Positions 1 to 5,767 of a DNA stretch of 5,767 nucleotides are shown here, in pieces. Under the pieces are notes generated by a model. That model searched no databases. It worked only from the letters and a program-made list of their open reading frames with translations, and was not told the DNA's origin. The DNA comes from Chitinophagaceae bacterium (GTDB lineage Bacteria; Bacteroidota; Bacteroidia; Chitinophagales; Chitinophagaceae). How positions within the stretch are numbered: position 1 is the first letter of the stretch; every line of letters starts with the position of its first letter. Made by a program: the position numbers and the translations under genes. The stretch spans positions 1-5,767 of the forward strand of contig JACMLD010000160.1 in assembly GCA_014379785.1 (NCBI GenBank), read 5' to 3'.

Positions 1-174
1 GATCCAGGTGCTGCCGGAAGATTCGCGCCGGAATGCAGGAAAGGACCGCCATAGCTGAAGCACTATCTCCTGGAAAAGATCCCGCCGGTTCTCGTAATCG
101 GGACAATACAGATTACAGACCTTGAAAATCAAGGCGCGGTGGGTGTTTATTAATGCGACGAACTCCTTTTCCAT
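1..174 (-). CDS. RNA polymerase ECF sigma factor, N-terminal part (cut by window edge)
   Basis: This would be a sigma-70 family extracytoplasmic-function sigma factor, which directs RNA polymerase to a set of promoters, often under an anti-sigma factor. Only the first 58 codons are in the window. The minus strand reads ATG at 174-172 and stays open to base 1. It begins MEKEFVALINTHRALIFKVC and continues with sigma region 2: residues 32-42 read DLFQEIVLQLW, followed by RSFPAFRRES and STWI. In this family the next residues are usually YRVALN or similar. An in-frame TAA at 192-190 lies just upstream, so the start must be downstream of it, and 174 is the only ATG there. Region 4 and any anti-sigma gene lie outside the window. 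It is transcribed divergently from the M50 protease gene. The family call rests on the DLFQE-W-SF-F-STW pattern and is strong. The regulon cannot be told. Confidence 0.88.
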   Translation of the reverse strand, partial: MEKEFVALINTHRALIFKVCNLYCPDYENRRDLFQEIVLQLWRSFPAFRRESSGSTWI

Positions 175-263
175 CTGTAAATAAAAGCTTTATACATTAG
201 TCGGAGCCAGGCAGCCTTTCTTACACATTCCTGAAACATTTCATAAACAATTATCTTCATCCA
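175..263. promoter_or_regulatory. Divergent intergenic spacer between sigma factor and M50 protease genes
   Basis: These 89 bases separate two divergent start codons and must hold the promoter of each gene if neither is read from further away. I found no convincing match to the Bacteroidota consensus (TTG, about 19 bases, TAnnTTTG) on either strand. The spacer is AT-rich at both ends. At 181-193 there is a small inverted repeat, ATAAA-AGC-TTTAT, close to the sigma factor start. It could be an operator or merely AT-rich promoter DNA. No Shine-Dalgarno sequence precedes either ATG, as is usual in this phylum. Confidence 0.45.
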
Positions 264-1217
264 ATGGAAATGGAACCACAAGACGCAATTTCTGCAGCGC
301 AAGGACCTGCCGTCACGGCTCAGTACAAACCCAACCTGTCGGAGAAAAAACCAATCTCACCGATATACACGGCGATCAGCCTTTTGCTTTTCATAGCAAT
401 CGGATTTTATGTGCTGAACAACAATTTCACCGTCATCATCGTCATCAGCATTGTGATACTTGTGCATGAACTCGGACATCTGCTGGCCATGAAATATTAC
501 AACTATTCCAACCTCGGCATATTCTTTATTCCCTTTTTCGGCGGCGCAGCCACGGGCTCAAAGAAAAACATCACACAAAAAGAAGAAACGATTGTATTCA
601 TGGCCGGACCATTCCCCGGAATCATCATTGGGTCAATACTTGCAGTTGTCTCACTATACTGGGTAGAAAATGATCTGCTGTCTTCCCTCTCGGTCGGATT
701 TATTTTCATCAACCTGTTTAACCTGCTACCGATCTATCCGTTGGACGGGGGCAGAATGATAGAAGTCCTTTTTCTCGATCAGAAGAAAACGCTCTCCCTG
801 GTATTCTCATGCCTCTCAATTGCCGCCATCATTTATTTCGTCATTTATTATAAAAACTATATCCTCCTGATTTTTGCGGCAATCATCGCGTCCAACCTTT
901 TTACGGACCACCAAAAAGAAAAAGTAAAACGCGTGCTTGCGGAAGACGGGGTAGAAATTGATACCGGATACGAAAATCTTTCGGAAGAAGATTACCAGCA
1001 GTCAAGAATCAGAACCATTCAATACGTTACAGCGTTCAACAACTACGATATGGACCAATATGACGTTCATTCGAAAAAAGAAAAAACATTGGCCCAGGCT
1101 ATTTCTCAGATATTAGACCCCGCTCCTTTACGAGACCTTGGTATCTGGCAAAAACTCATCATCATCATTGTCTGGATCGCTTCCTTTGGCAGCGTATGGC
1201 TGACTGGATTATATTAG
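264..1217 (+). CDS. Site-2 protease family (M50) intramembrane zinc metalloprotease
   Basis: This is a predicted inner-membrane protease that would cut substrates within the bilayer. In other bacteria such enzymes release anti-sigma factors or clear signal-peptide remnants. The 317-residue protein has the zinc motif HELGH at residues 68-72 inside a hydrophobic segment, and the second metal-ligand motif NLLPIYPLDGG at 153-163, where D161 is the expected ligand. An AGPFPG turn at 114-119 takes the place of the AGPxxN loop seen in many relatives. Hydrophobic segments lie near 34-50, 55-75, 110-133, 142-158, 176-196, 198-212 and 297-316. There is no PDZ or CBS domain. A charged stretch of about 80 residues (215-295) separates the core from the last membrane segment. 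The start at 264 has a second ATG two codons later (270), so either could be used. The gene is divergent from an ECF sigma factor and followed after 49 bases by a glycosidase gene. The family call is firm and the substrate is unknown. Confidence 0.9.
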   Translation: MEMEPQDAISAAQGPAVTAQYKPNLSEKKPISPIYTAISLLLFIAIGFYVLNNNFTVIIVISIVILVHELGHLLAMKYYNYSNLGIFFIPFFGGAATGSKKNITQKEETIVFMAGPFPGIIIGSILAVVSLYWVENDLLSSLSVGFIFINLFNLLPIYPLDGGRMIEVLFLDQKKTLSLVFSCLSIAAIIYFVIYYKNYILLIFAAIIASNLFTDHQKEKVKRVLAEDGVEIDTGYENLSEEDYQQSRIRTIQYVTAFNNYDMDQYDVHSKKEKTLAQAISQILDPAPLRDLGIWQKLIIIIVWIASFGSVWLTGLY

Positions 1218-1266
1218 CATCTTTGTCCAAATTATCAGGCGAATAAGAATCAAAATAAACATTAAC

Positions 1267-2397
1267 ATGATCAAAACTTCGATAGCTAAATCAATACTGC
1301 CCGTTGTTCTATTTCTTTCGATTGCATTATCCGGAATCGCCCAGAAAAAACAAACCAAAACCACTGCCACACAAGTTGCCACAACCGGCACTGTCTGGTC
1401 AATAGAAAAAGCCAATGCCTGGTATGCAAGTCATCCATGGCTGTCAGGAGCCGATTTTCTTCCAAGCACTGCCATCAATCAGCTCGAAATGTGGCAGGGC
1501 GCCACATTCGACAGCGCAACGATTGACCGCGAACTGGGATGGGCACAGGGTCTTGGCTTCAATACCATGCGCGTTTACCTGCACAGCCTCGCCTGGAAAC
1601 AGGATCCCGCAGGTTTTAAAAATCGCATGAATAGTTTTTTAAACATTGCTACAAAACATGGTATAACAACCCTGTTTGTATTTTTTGACGATTGCTGGAA
1701 TAAGGTCCCCGAAATTGGAAAGCAGCCCGCACCCAAAACAGGCATCCACAATTCCGGATGGGTGCAGGATCCCGGACAACCCATGTCGAGCGACACAACG
1801 CTTTTTCCTGAACTGGAAAAATATGTGACTGATGTGATGACTCATTTTTCGCGCGACAAAAGAATTCTCCTTTGGGATCTGTACAACGAACCAGGCAACT
1901 CAGGAAAAAAAGATTCGTCAATGGCGCTTCTGAAAAATGTATTCAAGTGGGCAAGAAATGTAAACCCCGAACAACCGATCAGCGCCGGATTGTGGGACTG
2001 GAGCTTTGAGAAACTGAATGCATTTCAACTCACAAACTCAGATATCGTTACCTATCATAATTATGAGAGTCCCGAGTGGCATCTCAGAACCATTCAATTG
2101 TTGAAAGCCAGTGGCAGGCCGCTCATCTGTACTGAGTACATGGCAAGGACAAGAAACAGCCGGTTTTCCAATATTCTTCCGTTACTTAAACAGCAAAACA
2201 TCGGTGCCATCAACTGGGGATTTGTTGCCGGCAAAAGCAACACCATCTTTGCATGGGATACACCGCTTCCAAACGGCGGCGATCCGGACGAATGGTTTCA
2301 CGACATCTTTCTCCCCGACGGCAAACCATACCGTCAGGACGAAGTGAACCTCATCAGAAAGATCACCGGCGTAAAAGCTAAAACTGAAAATAAATAA
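1267..2397 (+). CDS. Secreted GH-A clan glycoside hydrolase, GH5-like (cellulase-family)
   Basis: This is a predicted retaining beta-glycosidase acting on a polysaccharide or oligosaccharide in the periplasm or outside the cell. The 376 residues start with a signal peptide (basic MIKTSIAK, hydrophobic core 9-22, probable cleavage after A25 in SGIA-Q). No lipobox Cys is present, so it should be soluble. The TIM-barrel landmarks appear in order: PSTAINQLEMWQ at 66-77, the conserved Arg in NTMRVYLH at 99-106, FVFFDDCW at 137-144, the acid/base Glu208 in YNEPG, His264 in TYHNYE, the nucleophile Glu290 in CTEYMAR, and Trp317 in INWGF. All expected catalytic positions are intact. Proteins like this are often labelled cellulase-family or 1,4-beta-xylanase, but the sequence alone does not show the substrate. 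It may be co-transcribed with the M50 gene 49 bases upstream. CATCTTTG at 1218-1225 is one mismatch from TAnnTTTG but lacks a well-placed -33 TTG. Its last 20 bases overlap the convergent MBOAT gene. Confidence 0.88.
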   Translation: MIKTSIAKSILPVVLFLSIALSGIAQKKQTKTTATQVATTGTVWSIEKANAWYASHPWLSGADFLPSTAINQLEMWQGATFDSATIDRELGWAQGLGFNTMRVYLHSLAWKQDPAGFKNRMNSFLNIATKHGITTLFVFFDDCWNKVPEIGKQPAPKTGIHNSGWVQDPGQPMSSDTTLFPELEKYVTDVMTHFSRDKRILLWDLYNEPGNSGKKDSSMALLKNVFKWARNVNPEQPISAGLWDWSFEKLNAFQLTNSDIVTYHNYESPEWHLRTIQLLKASGRPLICTEYMARTRNSRFSNILPLLKQQNIGAINWGFVAGKSNTIFAWDTPLPNGGDPDEWFHDIFLPDGKPYRQDEVNLIRKITGVKAKTENK

Positions 2398-3859
2398 AGG
2401 AGCTGCTGCTTTCCTGGCTAAGTATCAAAAGACCGAGCAAAACAGCCCAGATAATGCCAAGCAACCACCATGGCATCTTTCCTGCCACGGAAAGCACGCT
2501 GGTATTGCGCATTTTCCAATGAAAGATCAGCATCAGCACTACGATGATCAGCACTTTAAGCAAACTCATTGATGTGAGTACCGGTGCTGCTGTTGACTGA
2601 TAACTAAACATTGGCTGCAACAATCTCCAGGCTGAGGTGAAGTCTGGTGCGCGAAAGAAAACCCAGGTTACGTTCACCAGGAAGAAAGTGAATAAGGCAA
2701 CCATCAATCCCGGCGGCAAAACTTTTTTTAACGCAGCAGGAAAAGCCAATCCATTTTGTACGGGCAGGGACTCTGTAGCCATCGCTGCCTGCGGCGTAGT
2801 TTTATTGCGGTCCTGCAAAATTTTCTCTACCCAAAGATAAAATCCATGCAAGGCACCCCATACCACAAATGTCCAGCTTGCCCCATGCCAGAGGCCGCCG
2901 AGCAGCATGGTGATCATGAGGTTGATATAGGTGCGGAACTGGCCTTTTCTATTTCCTCCGAGCGGAATGTAAAGATAATCTCTCAGCCATGCCGACAGCG
3001 TGATATGCCATCGCCGCCAGAAATCTGAAAATCCGATCGCCGCGTAGGGATAGCGGAAGTTTTCAGGAAGTACAAAACCCAGACAGGCGGCAACACCGAT
3101 AGCGCAGGTGGAGTATCCCGCAAAATCGAAAAATATCTGACCGGAAAACGCCAGCACGCCCGTCCAAGCATCCAGAGAGCTGACCATATTGGTGGCGCTG
3201 AATATTGCATCGGAAGAGGCCGCCAGCATACTGTCTGCCAGCACCACTTTCATAAACAACCCGAGTGAGATGAGCAACAGACCCTGCTGCAGTTGCAAAG
3301 CCGACGCTTTCCTGGGTGTCTCAAACTGCGGCACCAGTTGCGGTGGGCGGACAATCGGACCAGCAACCAGGTGCGGGAAAAAAGTCACAAACAAAGAGAA
3401 GTCCAGCAGTGATTTTACCGGTTCACTTTTTCGTTTGTACATGTCGATCGTATAACAAAGCGTTGTGAAAGTGTAAAATGAAATACCGGCGGGTAGAATG
3501 ATATTTGGTTTGGCTGGATGATAATCCAGACCTACTGCATTTACCAGCGTTACAAAATTATCAAGCAGAAATGTTCCGTATTTGAAAAAGCAAAGCATCC
3601 CGAGATTTCCTATCAGACTCACCACCAGGAGCACTTTTCGCTTACTCTTGTTTTCCTCGTTGTACAAGGATCGACCTACAAAATAATCAACCACGGTAGA
3701 GAGCCAGAGCAGAAGAATGAAAGGCGGGTTCCATGCCGCATAAAAAATATAACTCGCAATGAGGAGATTGATCTTCTTTGTTTTCCATGAAAATGGAAGA
3801 TTGTGAAGTATGAGTATGAAGATGAAAAAAACGATGAATGTATATGAGTTGAATACCAT
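2378..3859 (-). CDS. MBOAT family O-acyltransferase (AlgI-like)
   Basis: This is a polytopic inner-membrane enzyme of the membrane-bound O-acyltransferase family. It is expected to take an acyl group, usually acetyl, from a cytoplasmic donor and pass it across the membrane for modification of a glycan. With the ATG at 3859 it has 493 residues, typical of the AlgI/DltB-type branch. Visible motifs are LPAGISFYTF (122-131), HLVAGPIVRPPQL (163-175), FFDFAGYS (243-250), NFRYPY then FWRRWHITLSAWLRDYLYIPLGG (267-302, with His285), and GGLWHGASWTF (321-331) with His325, the expected catalytic histidine. About ten or more hydrophobic segments are spread along the chain. The open frame extends to 3919, but that codon is TTG and lies inside the upstream gene. 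The first ATG, 3859, leaves a 23-base gap and begins MVFNSYTFIVFF, as relatives do. No Shine-Dalgarno sequence is seen. It follows the SGNH gene, almost surely in one operon. The substrate is unknown. Confidence 0.93.
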   Translation of the reverse strand: MVFNSYTFIVFFIFILILHNLPFSWKTKKINLLIASYIFYAAWNPPFILLLWLSTVVDYFVGRSLYNEENKSKRKVLLVVSLIGNLGMLCFFKYGTFLLDNFVTLVNAVGLDYHPAKPNIILPAGISFYTFTTLCYTIDMYKRKSEPVKSLLDFSLFVTFFPHLVAGPIVRPPQLVPQFETPRKASALQLQQGLLLISLGLFMKVVLADSMLAASSDAIFSATNMVSSLDAWTGVLAFSGQIFFDFAGYSTCAIGVAACLGFVLPENFRYPYAAIGFSDFWRRWHITLSAWLRDYLYIPLGGNRKGQFRTYINLMITMLLGGLWHGASWTFVVWGALHGFYLWVEKILQDRNKTTPQAAMATESLPVQNGLAFPAALKKVLPPGLMVALFTFFLVNVTWVFFRAPDFTSAWRLLQPMFSYQSTAAPVLTSMSLLKVLIIVVLMLIFHWKMRNTSVLSVAGKMPWWLLGIIWAVLLGLLILSQESSSSFIYFQF

Positions 3860-3882
3860 GACGAAGGATTTTGATTGGTTGA

Positions 3883-4932
3883 TTAAAGTGATTTGGAGTT
3901 TTCTTTGGGAAAAGTCCAACCCTTGTCGTGTAGTATCTTCACTATATTTTCGGTATAAATTATTGCATCAGATTGTTTCAGATGTGAAAATTCCGGACAA
4001 TCAAAATTAGCAATGGCGGGATAGTCTTCAAAATGAATGCCCTGGCAACCGGTAGATGTAAGCAGGCGGTTCCAATAAGCATTTCTTGGATACCCTGCTG
4101 CTTCTGCCGCTCTGTAAGGGCCGGAGGACGGGCTTCTCACAAAAACAACCTTTCCGCCACGGCCTTTTATTTTCGCAATGGCAGTTTGCACCGTTTTGAA
4201 AATTGAATCGAGCTTTGGTCCCTTTAATGGACCCATTCTATCCAGCGTACCATAGTAATACCAGATGCCCTTTACATAATTTCTCAGAGAGGTATCGGTT
4301 TCAAATTTTTTTGTCATGATGCACTGGCGGTCAAAATTGACGCGCTTAAAATCGAGTGGGAAACTACATGGCAGCATAAAAACACCTGGTCGATTTTTGA
4401 CCCACGATTCTTTGATCATGGCATTAAGCGAGAAAAACTCTTTGTCGAGAAATGCCAGTTGCGATTCTACCACTGTGTTGACCGCAAAACTTGCGCGTTG
4501 AGCGGGAGTGCGTTCCTTATAATATTTCAGCATTTTGTTTGGCTGACTAAATGCCGGTGGAGCGAGCGCGAAAAAAAGTCCTTCTGTCACATCCAGTAAA
4601 ACCTTGCCTTTAAACTTTGGATCCGCCGCCAGTTCATCGAGCATGGGGAGCGGGCTGCTACCCTCCACAGCGAGCTGTATAGCTTTCTCGCCGGTAAGCT
4701 TTTCCCAGGTGGCAATATCGATGTCAAATTTGTTTCTTGAAGAGCCGATTAATATCGTGGCCTGATCCATGGGAACGTCGGCCAGTTCACGTTTTGCGGC
4801 CCAGAGTTCGGGGCCGTCATCATATGCGATGCCAATGCCTTTTGACCGGAGATAGAACTCCCAGGCGGCAAAGCCAATTACAACGAGAATAATAGCGAGT
4901 ATTCCCGCTTTGGCGATGGAAGATTGGGGCAT
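3883..4932 (-). CDS. Membrane-anchored SGNH hydrolase-like protein, partner of MBOAT
   Basis: This is a predicted periplasmic acyl-transfer partner of the MBOAT protein encoded 23 bases downstream, by analogy with AlgJ/AlgX, DltD and PatB. The 349 residues have one N-terminal membrane segment (about 8-27), which should leave the rest in the periplasm. Block I of the SGNH fold is ILIGSSR at 60-66, following a hydrophobic strand, and Ser65 is the candidate nucleophile. A Gly-rich turn, VEGSSP at 89-94, fits block II. KVVFVRSPSSGPY at 261-273 is a late strand and loop. The C-terminal block reads FDCPEFSHL at 310-318 with His317. The residue three before His is Glu314 instead of the usual Asp, with Asp311 nearby. 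Four Cys (189, 204, 296, 312) could form disulfides. The frame is open to 5010, but that codon is TTG. The first ATG, at 4932, places the membrane segment correctly. I recognise the fold from its motifs and neighbour, not a named family. Confidence 0.78.
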   Translation of the reverse strand: MPQSSIAKAGILAIILVVIGFAAWEFYLRSKGIGIAYDDGPELWAAKRELADVPMDQATILIGSSRNKFDIDIATWEKLTGEKAIQLAVEGSSPLPMLDELAADPKFKGKVLLDVTEGLFFALAPPAFSQPNKMLKYYKERTPAQRASFAVNTVVESQLAFLDKEFFSLNAMIKESWVKNRPGVFMLPCSFPLDFKRVNFDRQCIMTKKFETDTSLRNYVKGIWYYYGTLDRMGPLKGPKLDSIFKTVQTAIAKIKGRGGKVVFVRSPSSGPYRAAEAAGYPRNAYWNRLLTSTGCQGIHFEDYPAIANFDCPEFSHLKQSDAIIYTENIVKILHDKGWTFPKENSKSL

Positions 4933-4996
4933 GTTAGTGGTTTGCCTAAATCTACACCGAAAATCAATATCGATATATACCACAAATTGGGGATAT

Positions 4997-5134
4997 TCAG
5001 AATGCGTCAAATACCAGTGGGTTCACAAAAGCGGCCTGTGCGGGGTTGACCTTTTCCCTGGCTTCCGCGAGACTGAACCATGCGATTCTGTCTACCTCGG
5101 GAAATTGCTGTTGCTTGCCCGACCTGGGCGTCCA
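4997..5134 (-). pseudogene. Nudix hydrolase remnant, C-terminal 45 codons only
   Basis: Read on the minus strand from 5134, this gives WTPRSGKQQQFPEVDRIAWF, then SLAEAREKVNPAQAAFVNPL, then VFDAF and a TGA at 4999-4997. This closely follows the C-terminus of a group of small MutT/Nudix proteins, which typically end W-P-P-R/K-SG ... FPEVDRAxWFxLxEAR-KI-xxQxxFLD. Intact members are about 150 residues and carry the Nudix box (GX5EX7REUXEEXGU) in the missing N-terminal two-thirds. No trace of that box was found in the window. There is no in-frame ATG, and the codon just before Trp is the TAA stop of the beta-barrel gene in the same frame. Unless it is translated by readthrough, it is not expressed. 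It is best explained as what remains after a deletion or rearrangement that joined the beta-barrel gene to the end of a Nudix gene. The identification is from memory of the family pattern. Confidence 0.75.
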
Positions 5135-5767
5135 TTAAAAGCTTTGAATCCAGCGAAGTCCGGGGGTTACTCGTCTGAACAGATCATTGAAATAAATTAC
5201 AGGCTCCACATGTGTTTTACCGTTGAAGAGTGAAAGTCGTCCTGCTCCCAGTCTCATCGCATGTTTGTCGAAGTACTCTCCCTGCCTGTAGATCAGGTAA
5301 GAAAAAGAAAAGTGAGCAAGCAGGTGAGATTCTTTACGGGGGTCCTTATCCTTTATGCTTCCGTGACCGGCCGTGAGGGTCAGGAAATCATTTCGGAAGG
5401 TCTGCAGCTTGCCCTGCGGGTCCCGCGAAAAGAAGAAATTTGGTTCCCAGGCAAGCGTAAACTCACGCTTGAAATAACCGTGGCTACTGATTGTAAGGCC
5501 CACCCCCAAACTGATGGAAGGAACGAAATAGTTTTTGTAATTCTGAATATCTGCCGAAGCTTTAAATGTGAGGTAATCGCCTCCGGCAACATAGCCATGG
5601 TTGATTTTGGCACTTATCGAAGGATCAGCATCCATTTTCATCACGCCCGCATGATTGCTCCATCCTTTTTTATGGTGCTCGGCAATATTTGCAATCTTTT
5701 GATTGAGCAGTCCGTCTGGCAGTTCTTTTAAACCATTGATGTCGTTTACGAAAAAACTCAAACGGAA
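5135..5767 (-). CDS. Probable outer-membrane beta-barrel protein, C-terminal part (cut by window edge)
   Basis: I do not recognise a named family. The frame is open from the window edge to the TAA at 5137-5135, giving 210 residues. The codon at 5761-5759 is TTG inside an open frame (preceded by Phe-Arg), so it is more likely an internal Leu than a start, and the true N-terminus lies beyond the window. The visible part begins with RLSFFVNDINGLKELPDG, followed by a polar segment. It then shows alternating hydrophobic and polar stretches with aromatic belts, such as YFVPSISLGVGLTIS, REFTLAWEPNFFFSRD, LLAHFSFSYLIYRQGEYF and THVEPVIYFNDLF. It ends in PGLRWIQSF. The terminal Phe and amphipathic strands fit an outer-membrane barrel exported through the BAM system. 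Its stop directly abuts the Nudix remnant. Function is unknown, and a soluble beta-rich protein is not excluded. Confidence 0.65.
   Translation of the reverse strand, partial: FRLSFFVNDINGLKELPDGLLNQKIANIAEHHKKGWSNHAGVMKMDADPSISAKINHGYVAGGDYLTFKASADIQNYKNYFVPSISLGVGLTISSHGYFKREFTLAWEPNFFFSRDPQGKLQTFRNDFLTLTAGHGSIKDKDPRKESHLLAHFSFSYLIYRQGEYFDKHAMRLGAGRLSLFNGKTHVEPVIYFNDLFRRVTPGLRWIQSF

Noticed and set aside
1600..1774. Repeated CAGGATCCCG at 1600-1609 and 1765-1774
   Set aside because: Both copies encode Gln-Asp-Pro in the glycosidase frame. Two short matches in a coding region are expected by chance.
2397..2420. Possible terminator hairpin at the convergent junction (AGGAGC-TGCT-GCTTTCCT)
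   Set aside because: Pairing needs a two-base bulge, no T-run follows on either strand, and the bases encode the Ser-rich end of the MBOAT protein.
3860..3919. N-terminal extension of the MBOAT protein by 20 residues
   Set aside because: It would start at TTG (3919-3917), overlap the SGNH gene by 37 bases and put a polar stretch before the first membrane segment. The ATG at 3859 gives the usual start.
4947..4954. TAGATTTA on the minus strand as a -7 promoter element for the SGNH-MBOAT operon
   Set aside because: It is one mismatch from TAnnTTTG but only 14 bases from the ATG, and no TTG lies at the required spacing upstream.
4933..5010. N-terminal extension of the SGNH protein by 26 residues
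   Set aside because: The extension would start at TTG (5010-5008), is polar and unlike a signal region, overlaps the end of the Nudix remnant, and displaces the membrane anchor from the N-terminus. The ATG at 4932 fits better.
5139..5144. HindIII site (AAGCTT) beside the Nudix/barrel junction, possibly a cloning or assembly chimera
   Set aside because: The barrel gene runs through the site to a natural-looking C-terminal Phe and stop, and the Nudix frame shows a stop between the site and its first preserved codon. A join at the site would not restore either gene.
4910..5233. Plus-strand open frame of 107 codons across the SGNH/Nudix/barrel junction
   Set aside because: It crosses three minus-strand coding stretches, has no recognisable motif, and its sequence is explained as the antisense of those genes.
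5261..5731. Plus-strand open frame of 156 codons opposite the beta-barrel gene
   Set aside because: It is a long antisense shadow. Its translation shows no domain logic, while the minus strand shows a coherent amphipathic-strand pattern and a terminal Phe.

Overview
The window most likely comes from the chromosome of a member of Bacteroidota, possibly in the Chitinophagaceae or a nearby group. The evidence is indirect. The ECF sigma factor fragment is of the type common in that phylum, with an N-terminus that reads smoothly into DLFQEIVLQLW. Start codons lack Shine-Dalgarno sequences and sit in AT-rich leaders. The glycosidase signal peptide ends just before Gln. The last gene ends in an outer-membrane-like C-terminal Phe. 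No rRNA, tRNA, CRISPR array, insertion sequence or phage gene was seen.

Left part, 1-2397. The first 174 bases hold the N-terminal 58 codons of an ECF sigma factor on the minus strand, cut by the window edge. An 89-base divergent spacer separates it from a plus-strand M50 (site-2) intramembrane metalloprotease with HELGH and PLDGG motifs. After 49 bases comes a plus-strand secreted glycoside hydrolase of the GH-A (GH5-like) type, with an NEP acid/base motif and a TEY nucleophile motif.

Middle part, 2378-4932. Two minus-strand genes form a likely operon. The first encodes a membrane-anchored SGNH-like protein (GSSR ... CPEFSHL) and the second an MBOAT O-acyltransferase of the AlgI type. This pairing is the usual architecture of machines that move acyl (mostly acetyl) groups across the inner membrane onto a cell-surface or secreted glycan. 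The MBOAT gene and the glycosidase converge and overlap by 20 bases at their 3' ends. For both minus-strand genes the longest open frame begins with TTG. The first ATG gives the better start in each case: 3859 for MBOAT and 4932 for SGNH.

Right part, 4997-5767. A 45-codon stretch with no start codon reads as the C-terminus of a Nudix hydrolase (RSGKQQQFPEVDRIAWFSL). It directly follows the stop codon of the next gene and is best read as a gene remnant. The last gene, cut by the right edge, is the C-terminal 210 residues of a probable outer-membrane beta-barrel protein of unknown function.

Taken together, this is an envelope and surface-glycan neighbourhood: regulation (sigma factor, intramembrane protease), glycan cleavage (glycosidase), glycan acylation (SGNH plus MBOAT) and an outer-membrane protein. 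No clearly new system is visible. The most noteworthy points are the unannotated Nudix remnant, the acylation pair with its Glu-for-Asp block V, and the sigma factor/S2P divergent pair.
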